DNA from: Prosthecobacter debontii
GTDB taxonomy: Bacteria; Verrucomicrobiota; Verrucomicrobiia; Verrucomicrobiales; Verrucomicrobiaceae
Length of the DNA stretch: 64,000 nucleotides
Reading direction: 5' to 3'
Assembly: GCF_900167535.1 (NCBI RefSeq)
Contig: NZ_FUYE01000002.1
Coordinates: 248,001 to 312,000 of the forward strand
The notes beneath the pieces were generated by a model, which was not told where the DNA came from, searched no databases, and worked only from the letters and a program-made list of their open reading frames with translations. Of the stretch, positions 42,475-51,552 are shown in pieces (the first letter of the stretch is position 1; each line of letters starts with the position of its first letter). The translations under genes and the position numbers were made by a program.

Positions 42475-43149
42475 TCAAATCACCCCCGCATCGTGAAGAC
42501 CTCGACGTAGGAGGGCCTTACCGTTGGTTTCGATCACTTCCCCATGACCGACGATGACGCGGTCAAAATCCTTGGCAAAAATCTCAGTCATGGAAGCCTG
42601 AAATGCCGCCTTATCCTTGATGCACAGCTTGAAAATACGGCTCATCCCGGGATAACGGCGAAACCCGGCGATGTAGCGATGGAAGAAACGGTTCCAGCCG
42701 CGCTCATCAGGGCGGAAGTTAAAGACCAAATCCGCCACGATGAGGGTGCGGCTGGGAAGGTGGAGAATAGCATACTCCTTCAGCATCGGAACCCCCGCGA
42801 TGGGAAGCACCTCCACCTCACCCGCCCACTCAGGAGGAGCAGGTAGGAGTGGGAGAGTGGGAAAATCCACCACGTCTGAAAATCCCGGGGGACCGAGGAA
42901 CGGCACTTCTGGAAAAGCTTTCTTTCCGTCAGCGGCATAGGTGTCATGAAGCAACATCGCCTCCATCAACCACCCCGGCTTACCCAAGCTGGAGATATCC
43001 GCCACTTCCTTGGCCGAAAAAGGGGCCATGGAGTGAAGGATCAGGTGGCCTGAAGCCAGACGAATCAGAGTAACGTTACGTCCATGCTGCGTGCCCAACA
43101 CGGATAGCGGATAGGTGAGTAGCCAGAGGTGATCAGAGATTTGTTTCAT
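42475..43149 (-). CDS. DUF4336-like metallo-beta-lactamase-fold protein
   Basis: A protein of 224 residues from ATG 43149 (MKQISDHLWLLTYPLSVLG). The beta-rich pattern (VTLIRLASGHLILHSMAPFS, TLIVADLVFNF, FDRVIVGHGEVIE) fits DUF4336, a relative of the MBL fold in which the HxHxDH zinc motif is missing. Activity is therefore uncertain. It converges with the ATL gene across about 30 bp. Confidence 0.75.
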   Translation of the reverse strand: MKQISDHLWLLTYPLSVLGTQHGRNVTLIRLASGHLILHSMAPFSAKEVADISSLGKPGWLMEAMLLHDTYAADGKKAFPEVPFLGPPGFSDVVDFPTLPLLPAPPEWAGEVEVLPIAGVPMLKEYAILHLPSRTLIVADLVFNFRPDERGWNRFFHRYIAGFRRYPGMSRIFKLCIKDKAAFQASMTEIFAKDFDRVIVGHGEVIETNGKALLRRGLHDAGVI

Positions 43150-43282
43150 GCGAAGCGGGCTAAGAAGATGAGAAACGGTGCGCAGAATCATCCGTTCTTA
43201 TCAGTTAATCTCCTCAGCTCGCCCAAGTGGTCTTATCACCCCGTTAAAGCTAAAACGCCAAACGTCGCCGAGCGTCATCCAC

Positions 43283-43822
43283 TCACCCTTGATCCAAACC
43301 CGCCTCGCGGTAGCGGCGAGAGACCTCCACATATTTGAGGGCGAGGCGAGCATTGGCGGCCTTTTCTTCCTCCGTCAGGGAGCGCACCACCTTGGCAGGA
43401 GAGCCCATCACCAGGGAACCCTCCGGGACGACCATGCCCTTGGTCACCAAGGCCCCCGCAGCGACGATGCTCCGAGCACCAATGACGGCTCCATCCAAAA
43501 TAATGGCTCCCATGCCCACCAAGACCTCATCGCCGACGGTGCAGGCGTGCACCACCGCTCGATGACCGACCGTCACCCGTTCGCCCAGAATGCAGGCATG
43601 ATCATCACTCACATGGAGCACACTGCCATCCTGCACATTGCTTTGATCGCCAACGATGATGCGATTGATGTCTCCCCGCAGGACGCTGCCATACCAGACG
43701 CTGGACTCTGTTCCGAGCTCCACAGCCCCTACCACGATCGCCCCTGGCGCGATGAATGTGGAATTTTGCACGATAGGTTCAGTTCCAGGGATGTAGAACT
43801 GTTTGAAAGGAGAAATGCTCAT
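43283..43822 (-). CDS. Gamma-class carbonic anhydrase-like hexapeptide protein
   Basis: A 179-residue left-handed beta-helix protein with many hexapeptide repeats ([LIV]GxxxV steps such as TVGDEVLVGMGAIILDGAVIG). Zinc ligands of the YrdA/CaiE group are seen as His in DDHACILG, TVGHRAVVHA and the neighbouring His. Members hydrate CO2 or are catalytically weak relatives. An Arg at the entrance (WYGSVLRGDINRI) is conserved in gamma carbonic anhydrases. ATG 43822 gives the normal length. Confidence 0.9.
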   Translation of the reverse strand: MSISPFKQFYIPGTEPIVQNSTFIAPGAIVVGAVELGTESSVWYGSVLRGDINRIIVGDQSNVQDGSVLHVSDDHACILGERVTVGHRAVVHACTVGDEVLVGMGAIILDGAVIGARSIVAAGALVTKGMVVPEGSLVMGSPAKVVRSLTEEEKAANARLALKYVEVSRRYREAGLDQG

Positions 43823-43862
43823 GGAATCCGCATAAATACAGGGGTTCAGGCGATTTTTATGT

Positions 43863-43892
43863 TTGACGGCGCGAGAGGCTTAGCGTCTTAAT
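43863..43892 (+). promoter_or_regulatory. Candidate promoter of the HU gene
   Basis: TTGACG at 43863-43868 (five of six matches to the -35 consensus) is followed after 18 bp by CTTAAT at 43887-43892 (four of six). It lies about 70 bp upstream of the HU start codon. The weak -10 box makes this tentative. Confidence 0.4.
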
Positions 43893-43962
43893 CGCGCTCA
43901 ATTCCGCTTATCACCAAGCGTGGATAGCCTCAACCTCGAACTAGAACCACACCAGCACCAAC

Positions 43963-44238
43963 ATGAACAAAGCTCAACTCCTGGAACTCGTGCAGAAAAA
44001 CCTGGGTCCTGACACTTCCAAGCGCGCCGCTTCGGACGCTCTGGAAGCTGTGCTCGAAGCGCTGGCCAAGGGCATCAAGAAAGAAGGCACGGTGCAGCTC
44101 ATCGGCTTCGGCACTTTCAAGGTCGCCAAGCGTGCTGCGCGCACGGGCCGCAATCCTAAGACCGGTGAATCCATGAAGATCAAGGCGTCCAAGAACGTCC
44201 GCTTCGTGGCCTCCAGCGCACTCAAGGGCTCCCTGTAA
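43963..44238 (+). CDS. HU-family DNA-binding protein
   Basis: A 91-residue histone-like protein that bends and compacts DNA. The pattern [39 protein letters not shown] is the HU/IHF signature, with the conserved Pro (RNPKTGE) that intercalates at the arm tip. Length is standard for HU. It is a single-gene unit with a candidate promoter upstream and a strong terminator immediately downstream. Confidence 0.95.
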   Translation: MNKAQLLELVQKNLGPDTSKRAASDALEAVLEALAKGIKKEGTVQLIGFGTFKVAKRAARTGRNPKTGESMKIKASKNVRFVASSALKGSL

Positions 44239-44269
44239 TTCGGCAGAGATTCCTGGTGTCTTTGACACC

Positions 44270-44313
44270 CATAAAAAAACCCCGCGGCAATATCAGCGCC
44301 GTGGGGTTTTTCT
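44270..44313. terminator. Bidirectional rho-independent terminator between HU and the AraC-type gene
   Basis: ATAAAAAAACCCCGCGGC, a short loop and GCCGTGGGGTTTTTC form a GC-rich stem with an A-run on the left and a T-run on the right, so it can stop transcripts from both the HU gene and the convergent AraC-type gene. A second perfect hairpin, GGTGTC-TTT-GACACC, lies just before it at 44255-44269. Confidence 0.9.
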
Positions 44314-44351
44314 TTGATTCCGATGCTTGGCGTCAAGCTGTGGTCAGTACC

Positions 44352-45167
44352 TTAAGCGAGCACGGGAGCATTGCCCTCACGCATGCGGCCACGATACTCC
44401 GTGGGAGATTCACTGGCGATCCGGCGGAAGCTGCGATTGAAGTGGGACAAGCTCTGGAAACCTACATCATAAGCCACTTCGGTGATGCGAGCGGCGGGTT
44501 TCATCAGCATGCGCTTAGCTTTCTCCACACGAGCACGATTGACGAAGTCCGTGAAGGTCAGGCCTGTAGCGCGCTTGAAGATTTTGCAGAAGTGGAATGG
44601 GCTCACATTCACCGCACCTGCCACTGCTTCCAGCGTCATGGGCTCAGCTAAATGAGCGTGAATGTAGATCTTAGCATTGCGCACCGCCTCAGGCTCATGC
44701 ACGGCATGGGCGAAGAGGAGACGATGGGCGCTTTCACCCAGTTGAAGCGCAAAGGAGCAAAGGATGGCGACAGCAGCGTCATAGCGTTCAGGCTCCATCA
44801 CGGGCACCTGATGGAAGTGGACCTGAGCGGACCGCACGTCATCCGCCGAGTGATTGTCCTCGAGCAAAGAAGCGGCCAGGGGCGCGAAAGTTTGCGCATT
44901 CGCAGGCTCCAGACGCACACCGCCAGTCTGGAGGAGGGCGACAGGGTTTTTACCGACACGGACCGGAACCAGAGTCTCCACGACACCGGAGATGGTCTTG
45001 TGGGTTTCCACCTTCTCGACAAACTCCATGTCCCGCTGAGCGCGCAGGGTGAGGGACAAGCCTGTCAGGGTGTGATAGGCATGCTGGTAACGTTGGAAGA
45101 GGTCACTCTCAGCGAGGGTTTCGATGAAACGCTGACGTCCGTTGGCCTGAGAAGTTTGGGTTTGCAT
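44352..45167 (-). CDS. AraC-family regulator with a PocR-like sensor domain
   Basis: A protein of 271 residues from ATG 45167 (MQTQTSQANG). The N-terminal half (FQRYQHAYHTLTGLSLTLRAQRD, VETLVPVRVGKNPVALLQTGGV) resembles the PocR sensory domain, but the Cys residues seen in many members are absent. The C-terminal 100 residues are a double helix-turn-helix of AraC type: EPMTLEAVAGAVNVSPFHFCKIFKRATG and RITEVAYDVGFQSLSHFNRSFRR. The effector and targets are unknown. A GTG at 45191 is an alternative start. Confidence 0.88.
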   Translation of the reverse strand: MQTQTSQANGRQRFIETLAESDLFQRYQHAYHTLTGLSLTLRAQRDMEFVEKVETHKTISGVVETLVPVRVGKNPVALLQTGGVRLEPANAQTFAPLAASLLEDNHSADDVRSAQVHFHQVPVMEPERYDAAVAILCSFALQLGESAHRLLFAHAVHEPEAVRNAKIYIHAHLAEPMTLEAVAGAVNVSPFHFCKIFKRATGLTFTDFVNRARVEKAKRMLMKPAARITEVAYDVGFQSLSHFNRSFRRIASESPTEYRGRMREGNAPVLA

Positions 45168-45309
45168 AGGTGTGAGTGGTTTGCTTGACACCCCGATGCT
45201 AATCTGCGCCGCACTTCTCCTCTATTGGGGTCAGCTACGGCACAAACCATGATGAACCACCGCAAGACCCGCATAGTGGAATCCATTACTACCCGCCTTC
45301 CCTGGCTTT

Positions 45310-45957
45310 TTACACCTTGGTCCGGCTCTCCACCCACTGCACGGCGTAACGCACCAAGGCAGCGCCATCGGTGATGGCGAGCTTGTCTTTGATATGAGCG
45401 CGATGAGCCTCCACGGTGCGAGCACTGATGCAGAGCTTTTCAGCGATGTTTTTGGTGGCGACCCCTTGGCCAATCATCTCCAGCACTTCCAGTTCACGGT
45501 CGGTGAGCGTGTCCAGGCTGGCAACAGTCTTAACACGCTGACCGGTCACTTGCTCCAACATGCGGCTGGCCATGCTCTCGCTCACATAGATACCACCGGA
45601 GAGGATCTTGCGCACTGCGGTGATGAGGTGATCGGCAGCCGCTTCTTTCATGATGTATCCACGCGCGCCAGCCCTGAGGGCACGCTCGCCATACATCGTC
45701 TCATCATGCATGGAGAGCACGAGGCACTGAGTGCCCGGATGCATGGCATGGATGTCTTTGAGCAGCTCCAGGCCGTTTTTATCAGGCAAAGTGAGATCGA
45801 TCACCACGAGGTCGGGCTTGAGGGTGCCTACGGCGTCCAGGCCTTCTCGCGCACTACCCGCCTCACCACACACTTCCAATCCCTCCTCCGCACGGATGAG
45901 CTGCGCCAAACCATGACGCATGATGGGATGATCGTCGATTAACAATAAGCGTTTCAC
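45310..45957 (-). CDS. NarL/FixJ-type response regulator paired with the FixL-like kinase
   Basis: A 215-residue regulator. The receiver domain (1-120) has the acidic pair in LLLIDDHPIM, the phospho-acceptor Asp in LVVIDLTLPD and Lys in GYIMKEA. The LuxR-type helix-turn-helix (about 150-210) is LTDRELEVLEMIGQGVATKNIAEKLCISARTVEAHRAHIKDKL. Its start overlaps the kinase stop by 4 bp. Targets are unknown; by position, the stress protein and copper ATPase genes are candidates. Confidence 0.94.
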   Translation of the reverse strand: MKRLLLIDDHPIMRHGLAQLIRAEEGLEVCGEAGSAREGLDAVGTLKPDLVVIDLTLPDKNGLELLKDIHAMHPGTQCLVLSMHDETMYGERALRAGARGYIMKEAAADHLITAVRKILSGGIYVSESMASRMLEQVTGQRVKTVASLDTLTDRELEVLEMIGQGVATKNIAEKLCISARTVEAHRAHIKDKLAITDGAALVRYAVQWVESRTKV

Positions 45958-47525
45958 GATTTTTTTCGAGCCGTCGCGCTTTTAGTTTCGCCGAGCGGCA
46001 CGCAGCAGCGGACGACGGTGCCGCCGAATTGATCATGCTCAAAGCTGAGCATACCGCCCACCATGCGCGCTCGATGGGTCATTGTCAGCAAGCCCATGCC
46101 GGTGCTCTTCCCCGAGATGTTGTCGGGAATCCCCACCCCATTGTCCCGCACACTCAGCGTGAGCTGTTCTTCATCCTGGCCAAGTGTGATCTCGATACGC
46201 TCAGCATGACTATGTTTGATTGCATTGGCCACAGCTTCCTGGGCGATGCGGAAAATCTGAGTGGCCATGGTGTTATCCGTGACCTGCACAGGCCGCTCGC
46301 AGCGGAAAGGACAACTCACTCGAAAGATGCGTTCCGTGCCTTGGGCGAGATCGGCCAGAGCCGCCATCAACCCTTCCGAATCCAGCACCACAGGCATCAA
46401 TCCCCGAGACATCTCGCGAGCGCGCACATTGGCCTGAGTAACGAGTCGGACGATCTCTTGAAGATTCTCCGCCTCGGGATTGCCACCGCGCTGAAGTTGT
46501 TGATGAGCCACTTTGGCCAGGCAGCCAATGGCAGCGAGTTGCTGGCAGAGATCGTCATGAATGTCCTGACCGATGCGATGCTGCTCAGCCTCACTGATTT
46601 GCAGGATCTTTTCTTCCAGAATCTTGCGGTCACTCAGATCTCGGATGATGCCGGTAAAAACGCGGCGACCATCCGGCAACACAGCCTCACCCACGGAGAG
46701 ATCAATCGGGAAAACAGTGCCGTCTTTGCGCTGCCCCACGGCTTCACGGCCTATGCCAATGATCTTCTTCACCCCTGTATTCAGGTAGCCCTGCACATAG
46801 CTATCGTGCTTCTCCCGGTAGGGCTGAGGCATGAGCATGCGGATATTTTGGCCCACCATCTCCTCTCGGGTATAACCAAAAATTCGCTCCGTGGCGCTAT
46901 TCACCGTCTCGATGATGCGATGCTCACTCATCGTGATGATTGCATTGACGGCGGTCTCCAGGACAGCGCTGCTGCGTTTTTCGGAGGCGACGAGAGCTTC
47001 CCGAGTGGCGTGGAGTTCGGTAACGTCTCTTCCCATGCAGAGGATGCCCGTCACATGGCCATCGGCATCTTTGATGTCAGAGTGAATCCACTCCACATGG
47101 CGACAGCCCCCATCCTTTTTCAAGAGAGGTTTAATGTGGCTATGACTGCGATCTCCACCGATGCTACCTCGACACAGGAGGGCTGCGGCAGCGCGGTGCT
47201 CTTCCGGCACGAAAGTCTTCACCCAATCCTGTCCTTTGACATCCTCGCTGGCGTAACCCGACAGAGCCTCCAGCCCTCGGCTCATCCACTGAATACGCCC
47301 GCGGGTGTCCAGCCCCATGACCAGCATGCCTGAGTGATCCATCAGGCTTTGAAGGAGAGCTGGGTCAGTTACGGGAATCATGTCGTCATCGTCATGATCC
47401 CCAGCATGGTGATGTCTGTCAAGGCAACCGCCCTTTCCACCACAGCCTCCTTTGCAGCCGCAGCCCGTCTGTTGCCGATTTAAAGAGGGAGCAGGAGCTG
47501 GCGCGGACATAGGCAAAAGGGACAA
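45954..47525 (-). CDS. FixL-like histidine kinase: metal-binding N terminus, two PAS domains, HisKA_3
   Basis: A 523-residue soluble kinase. The N terminus has CGCKGGCGGKGGC (22-34) followed by HHH and DHDDDD (38-48), a likely metal-binding cluster. PAS1 spans about 52-170 and PAS2 about 185-300. PAS2 is very close to FixL: GYTREEMVGQNIRMLMPQPYREKHDSY... with His240 at the haem-ligand position, then IIGIGREAVGQRKDGTVFPIDLSVGE, including Arg260/Arg266 near the FixL oxygen-sensing Arg residues. The DHp His is H323 in GQDIHDDLCQQLAA; the ATPase has NAIKHSHAERI and DNGVGIP. It probably senses O2 by haem and phosphorylates the overlapping regulator. No membrane segment is present, unlike some FixL proteins. 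Confidence 0.88.
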   Translation of the reverse strand: MSLLPMSAPAPAPSLNRQQTGCGCKGGCGGKGGCLDRHHHAGDHDDDDMIPVTDPALLQSLMDHSGMLVMGLDTRGRIQWMSRGLEALSGYASEDVKGQDWVKTFVPEEHRAAAALLCRGSIGGDRSHSHIKPLLKKDGGCRHVEWIHSDIKDADGHVTGILCMGRDVTELHATREALVASEKRSSAVLETAVNAIITMSEHRIIETVNSATERIFGYTREEMVGQNIRMLMPQPYREKHDSYVQGYLNTGVKKIIGIGREAVGQRKDGTVFPIDLSVGEAVLPDGRRVFTGIIRDLSDRKILEEKILQISEAEQHRIGQDIHDDLCQQLAAIGCLAKVAHQQLQRGGNPEAENLQEIVRLVTQANVRAREMSRGLMPVVLDSEGLMAALADLAQGTERIFRVSCPFRCERPVQVTDNTMATQIFRIAQEAVANAIKHSHAERIEITLGQDEEQLTLSVRDNGVGIPDNISGKSTGMGLLTMTHRARMVGGMLSFEHDQFGGTVVRCCVPLGETKSATARKKS

Positions 47526-47530
47526 CAGGT

Positions 47531-48442
47531 TTATTCAAGGTGGCTGTCGCTGAAGCCTTCGGGCTTCACGGCGAGGATGGAACAAGGGGCATTCGCCACG
47601 ATTTTTTCAGCGGTGGTGCCGATCAGCAATTCTCGCAGGCCCGTCTTACCACGGGTTCCCAGCACCACCATATCGGCATGGGTCTCTTGCACATGCTCCA
47701 GAATGGCCTCGCGGATGTTCACCCGCTCCAACACGATACCGCGCACAGGAACCTGAGGTCGCTCGGCCTTCAGAGGCTCGAGAAAAGTCTCTAGATCCTG
47801 TTTCCAAGCTTCCAGCGCCTGCGGATCCGTGCCCATGGGCATCGGCGTGACGATGCCGCCGTAATCCAGAGACATGGCCAGGGCAGACTGATACACATGC
47901 AGGCAGTCCAGCGAGGCCCCATCTTGTTCAGCCAGCTGCAGGGCAATGCGGACGGCTTTGCGCGAGTTATCTGAAAAATCCACGCAGGTAGCCAGATGCT
48001 TGAAGGGACCGCAGGCATCTTCTCGCACGAGCAGCACATCCACCGGAGCTTTCCGCACGCACTTGGTCGCGATGACCCCCACTCGATCAGGATCATTGCG
48101 AGAACCCTTGACGCCCATGACCAGCAGATCCGCTTGGTGGACTTGGCAAGCCTCTGACAACTCCGCAAAGGGATGTCCGATGCGGACTTCGATCTCGATT
48201 TGAGGCGTGCCGAGACCAGCTTCCTCGACAAATTTTCGCAGACGCTCCTGCCAATCCGCCCGGATGCTGGCTTGATCGGTGGAAAGAGCGCGCTTGAGCT
48301 CATGGGCCAAAAATTCGTCCATGACATGCACGGCCGTAAGAGACGCCTGTGATGCTGCGGCAAGCCGGACTGCCTCCCGCAGGGCGTTTCTGCAGGAGGG
48401 GGTGAAATCAATCGCCGCGATGATGTTGGAATACGCTTTCAT
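47531..48442 (-). CDS. Tandem universal stress protein
   Basis: A 303-residue protein with two Usp domains (about 1-145 and 150-303). The second has an intact nucleotide-binding motif, GTRGKTGLRELLIGTTAEKI, and ends APCSILAVKPEG. The first has a degenerate version (MGVKGSRNDPDRVGVIATKC). Usp pairs are often induced under oxygen limitation. It lies 5 bp upstream of the FixL-like kinase start on the same strand, which supports shared expression. Confidence 0.93.
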   Translation of the reverse strand: MKAYSNIIAAIDFTPSCRNALREAVRLAAASQASLTAVHVMDEFLAHELKRALSTDQASIRADWQERLRKFVEEAGLGTPQIEIEVRIGHPFAELSEACQVHQADLLVMGVKGSRNDPDRVGVIATKCVRKAPVDVLLVREDACGPFKHLATCVDFSDNSRKAVRIALQLAEQDGASLDCLHVYQSALAMSLDYGGIVTPMPMGTDPQALEAWKQDLETFLEPLKAERPQVPVRGIVLERVNIREAILEHVQETHADMVVLGTRGKTGLRELLIGTTAEKIVANAPCSILAVKPEGFSDSHLE

Positions 48443-48526
48443 AGGTATCTCCTCGTTAGAGCTTAAATTGTGAGACCCATTCTCGCCTCTCCGCGTTTGG
48501 TTTGTTCTGAGCGCACCTTGCGCCCC

Positions 48527-50881
48527 TCACGCAACAACGCCGACTGCGGCTGGCACCGGAAGCTCCGTTTGAGACACGAGACGAGCCCGTTTTTCCAGGC
48601 TGAAAGTCAGGGCCACGAGGCTGAGCGTGGCGACCGAACTCAAAGGCATGAGCACGGCTGCGACCAAGGGGCAGAGATGCCCCATCACCCCCATGGCCAC
48701 CGTAACGAGATTGTAGCCCACTGAGAAGGTGAACACGCGCCGCGTCGCCCGGCGGTGCAGGCGCGCTATGTCCAGCAGTCCACTGACGAAGCGCAAGCTG
48801 TGTCCGAGGAAAAAGAAATCCGCCTTTTGCTCCAGGAAACTACGCCCGGTCACTGGGCTACCCGCACAAAGCGCTGCATCGAAGGCAAGACTGTCATTGG
48901 CCCCATCGCCGATGTAGAGCGTGTCGTGGCGATCATGCTCCGCCACCCAAGCGGCTTTTTGCTCGGGGGTCATGCCCGCGTGCCAAGCGTCCTCGCCCAG
49001 GGCCAGTTGCTGGGCAATGTGAGCCACCTTGCTTTCGCGATCCCCACTGAGGATATACACGCCGAGAGCTCGTCCTTGAAGGGCGCGGATTTCATCCACG
49101 GACTCACCTCGCAGTTCATCCCGAAACCGAAAAGCAGCCGCCACTGCCCCAGCTTTGCTAAGACAGGCATCCCCTTCCCAACCACGCCCTAGAAACCACT
49201 CCTGGCCTGCCTCGTCGGTGAAGTGCAAGCCCAAGCCGACTTCCTCGCGCACTTCGGAATCGGGCCTCAGTTCACCGGGTCCAGCCGCATCGAAGAGACT
49301 GCGGCTGACCGGATGCAAATTACCCGCCACCAACGTGCGCAAGGCACTCAGGCTCTCGGCATCAAGGCGTGCTAAGGCCTCGGGGTTTTCCAAAACAGGG
49401 TTCTCCAGCGTAAGCGTGCCGGTCTTATCAAAGACGACACGTCGCACACGCATCAATCGCTTCCACAATCCGAGGCTACGCACAAAAACCCCCATCTTCT
49501 CAGCGCGTGACGCGGCCAACTCCTCCGCTAGCGGAACGGCCACACCGAGAGCGCAGGGACAGGAGACGACGAAAATGGAGATCATCACCTGAAGCGCAGC
49601 CGTCATCCCGGCCCCACGTAGAAGCCAGAGAGCTGCTCCGGCCATACCGATGACGACCACGATCGCCAAATACCAACGCAGAAGCCGCTCTAGACGCAGG
49701 TCTCGGAATTCGCCTGGGCGCCTCGCCTCCAGCAGCTTGCGCAGGGTGCTGTCCTGCCAACTTTCCAGTGCCTCCGCCTCCAGCGTGCGCGAACCGATGT
49801 TCAGAGCCCCAGAGGGCAGCATCTGGCCCGCCTTCCGATCCTGAGCTTCACTTTCACCATTGATCCACTCCAAGCTCACCGAAGCATGTGGACTCGTCAG
49901 ACGGCAGGCCACGGGCACCGATTGAGCGGGTTTGATCGTGAAAGCGGTGCCGGGTTTCAGCGCCTTGAGTGAGATGGTCTTTCCACCTTCCACCAGCGTG
50001 ACGCTGTCGGGGATGGAGGTATCTCGCATCAGCTTGCGGCGATTCCTCTCCACCGCCGCCTGCTGCGCCCAGCGCCCGACGAGCATAAGGAAGATGAAGA
50101 TGGCGACGAAATCAAAATACTTCAGCCCCTCGACTCCGAAAACCCACCCACCAATCGACCCCACATATGCGGCGATGATGCCCAACGCGATCGGCGTATC
50201 AATGTGCAGTGCGCCCATGCGCAGCCCATGCCAGGCTTTCTCAATGAAATAGCTCCCCCCCACCAGCATGGCCAGCGTGGCGGAGGCGGCAGCGATCATG
50301 TCAAACCATGACGCAAAAGCAAAATCGGCGGGCATCCCGAAATAAGCAGGCAGAGAAAAGGCCATGGCATTCATGGCAAAGGCCCCGCATACCCCCATGC
50401 GCCGCTCCAATCCTGAAGCCTGCTTCCTTTCCTCTCCTTCCACAGGTGGACCGACTAGATATCCAAAGGCTTGGAGATCTCTCGCGAAGGCGACCGGATC
50501 AAATCGGGCCGGATCGTAGCTGAGCAACATCTCTCCATGCACGAGATCCACGTTCACTCGCAGAGCCCCGCTATGGCGTGTGAACACCTTCTCGATCAAC
50601 CAGACACAACCCACGCAGGAAATACCCTGAAGAGCGAGACGCAGCTCCCCGGGAGGCTGAGCGATCTTGGCTAGATCCGCCAGCCACTCATAGTCGCGCT
50701 CCCGCAGGCTCTGGGGGGAAACAGGGGGCACTGAGAGGATGCCCTTCAGATCATAAAAGTGGTCCAACCCCTGCTGATGCAGCAGATCGAAGACATACTG
50801 ACACCCCGTGCAGCAAAAGCCGTCGTCCCGGTTGGCGGGAACGGGAGAACCGCAGTGCTTGCAGGAGGCTGGGGATGACAT
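48527..50881 (-). CDS. ccoI: CcoI/FixI-type copper-translocating P-type ATPase
   Basis: A P1B-type ATPase of 784 residues from ATG 50881 (GTG 50887 also possible). It starts with a Cys-rich metal-binding segment (CKHCGSPV, CCTGCQYVF), then an HMA domain with ISCVGCVWLI near residue 90. Eight membrane helices are expected; the ion-binding CPC is in VSCPCALGVAVPLA (about 441-443), the phospho-acceptor Asp in DKTGTLT (about 485), the HP motif in GNLHPVSRS and GDGANDSLAF near the end. The NGES motif replaces TGES in the actuator. CcoI/FixI members load copper into cbb3-type oxidases. No ccoNOPQ genes are visible here, so a general copper exporter remains possible. Confidence 0.88.
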   Translation of the reverse strand: MSSPASCKHCGSPVPANRDDGFCCTGCQYVFDLLHQQGLDHFYDLKGILSVPPVSPQSLRERDYEWLADLAKIAQPPGELRLALQGISCVGCVWLIEKVFTRHSGALRVNVDLVHGEMLLSYDPARFDPVAFARDLQAFGYLVGPPVEGEERKQASGLERRMGVCGAFAMNAMAFSLPAYFGMPADFAFASWFDMIAAASATLAMLVGGSYFIEKAWHGLRMGALHIDTPIALGIIAAYVGSIGGWVFGVEGLKYFDFVAIFIFLMLVGRWAQQAAVERNRRKLMRDTSIPDSVTLVEGGKTISLKALKPGTAFTIKPAQSVPVACRLTSPHASVSLEWINGESEAQDRKAGQMLPSGALNIGSRTLEAEALESWQDSTLRKLLEARRPGEFRDLRLERLLRWYLAIVVVIGMAGAALWLLRGAGMTAALQVMISIFVVSCPCALGVAVPLAEELAASRAEKMGVFVRSLGLWKRLMRVRRVVFDKTGTLTLENPVLENPEALARLDAESLSALRTLVAGNLHPVSRSLFDAAGPGELRPDSEVREEVGLGLHFTDEAGQEWFLGRGWEGDACLSKAGAVAAAFRFRDELRGESVDEIRALQGRALGVYILSGDRESKVAHIAQQLALGEDAWHAGMTPEQKAAWVAEHDRHDTLYIGDGANDSLAFDAALCAGSPVTGRSFLEQKADFFFLGHSLRFVSGLLDIARLHRRATRRVFTFSVGYNLVTVAMGVMGHLCPLVAAVLMPLSSVATLSLVALTFSLEKRARLVSQTELPVPAAVGVVA

Positions 50882-51063
50882 CGGCACAAGCTGCCGTCAG
50901 TCCGCCCAGAATGCTGTGCCGGACTTGGCCATCGCAGCCCTCCCATTGTGCGTATTAACGAGGGGATAAATGGATGAGTAGATAGCGGGAACCGCAAGCC
51001 ATGGCCTCCGGTTTTCCAATGATCCAATAGGCCGCCTATCCCCCTCCCAAGGAAAATGAAAAG

Positions 51064-51499
51064 TGGGTCGGCCTTCATAAGCCGGATTTTGTGCTCTCAG
51101 CCTTACGGCCTCCAGCGTGGTCATTTATCTGGCGCTGCCTTGCGGCAGCACCCCCTGCTTGCGCAGAGTGCGACTATTACCCGGAGTTATCCGCCCCCTT
51201 TCGGGGACTTGCGGCCAGGCGGGCCATTTCTCCTGTTCTGTCTTGCACCGCATGGGGTTTGTCATGCCTCCTTCATTGCTGTTGGAGCGGTGGGCTCTTA
51301 CCCCGCCGTTTCACCCTTACCCTCCATCGCCAGAGGCTTTGGAGGGCGGTTTGTTTTCTGTGACACTTTCCATTGCGCCGGGTTGCCCCGGAGCCTCCAG
51401 CGCTTGCGCGCGGCATGCTGCCTTACGGTGTCCGGACTTTCCTCTCGTCCGCGAATCCCGCAAGCGAGACCCCGACGAGCGACCACTCCGGCCGACCCG
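51064..51499 (-). ncRNA. rnpB: RNase P RNA (bacterial type A)
   Basis: Read on the minus strand, the 5' conserved block GAGGAAAGTCCGGACACC occurs at about 51427-51446 and the 3' block ACAAAATCCGGCTTAT near 51080. The ends pair exactly as helix P1: GGGTCGGCC at 51490-51498 with GGCCGACCC at 51065-51073. The span of about 436 nt suits a type A RNase P RNA, the catalytic subunit that removes 5' leaders from tRNA precursors. Several ORFs called across this region on both strands are artefacts. The exact ends are set from P1 and may be off by a few bases. Confidence 0.94.
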
Positions 51500-51552
51500 C
51501 CGTCATGATAGAGACGGGCGGGGCATTCGCCAAGCGGAATTGTAAGCGGGAA

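Noticed and set aside
46029-47333. 434-residue plus-strand ORF opposite the FixL-like kinase
   Set aside because: Lies wholly antisense to a kinase with all expected motifs; the product has no domain-like pattern.
51056-51545. Plus-strand ORFs across the RNase P RNA region
   Set aside because: The conserved P1 helix and the GAGGAAAGTCC block show a structured RNA gene; the ORFs are accidental.
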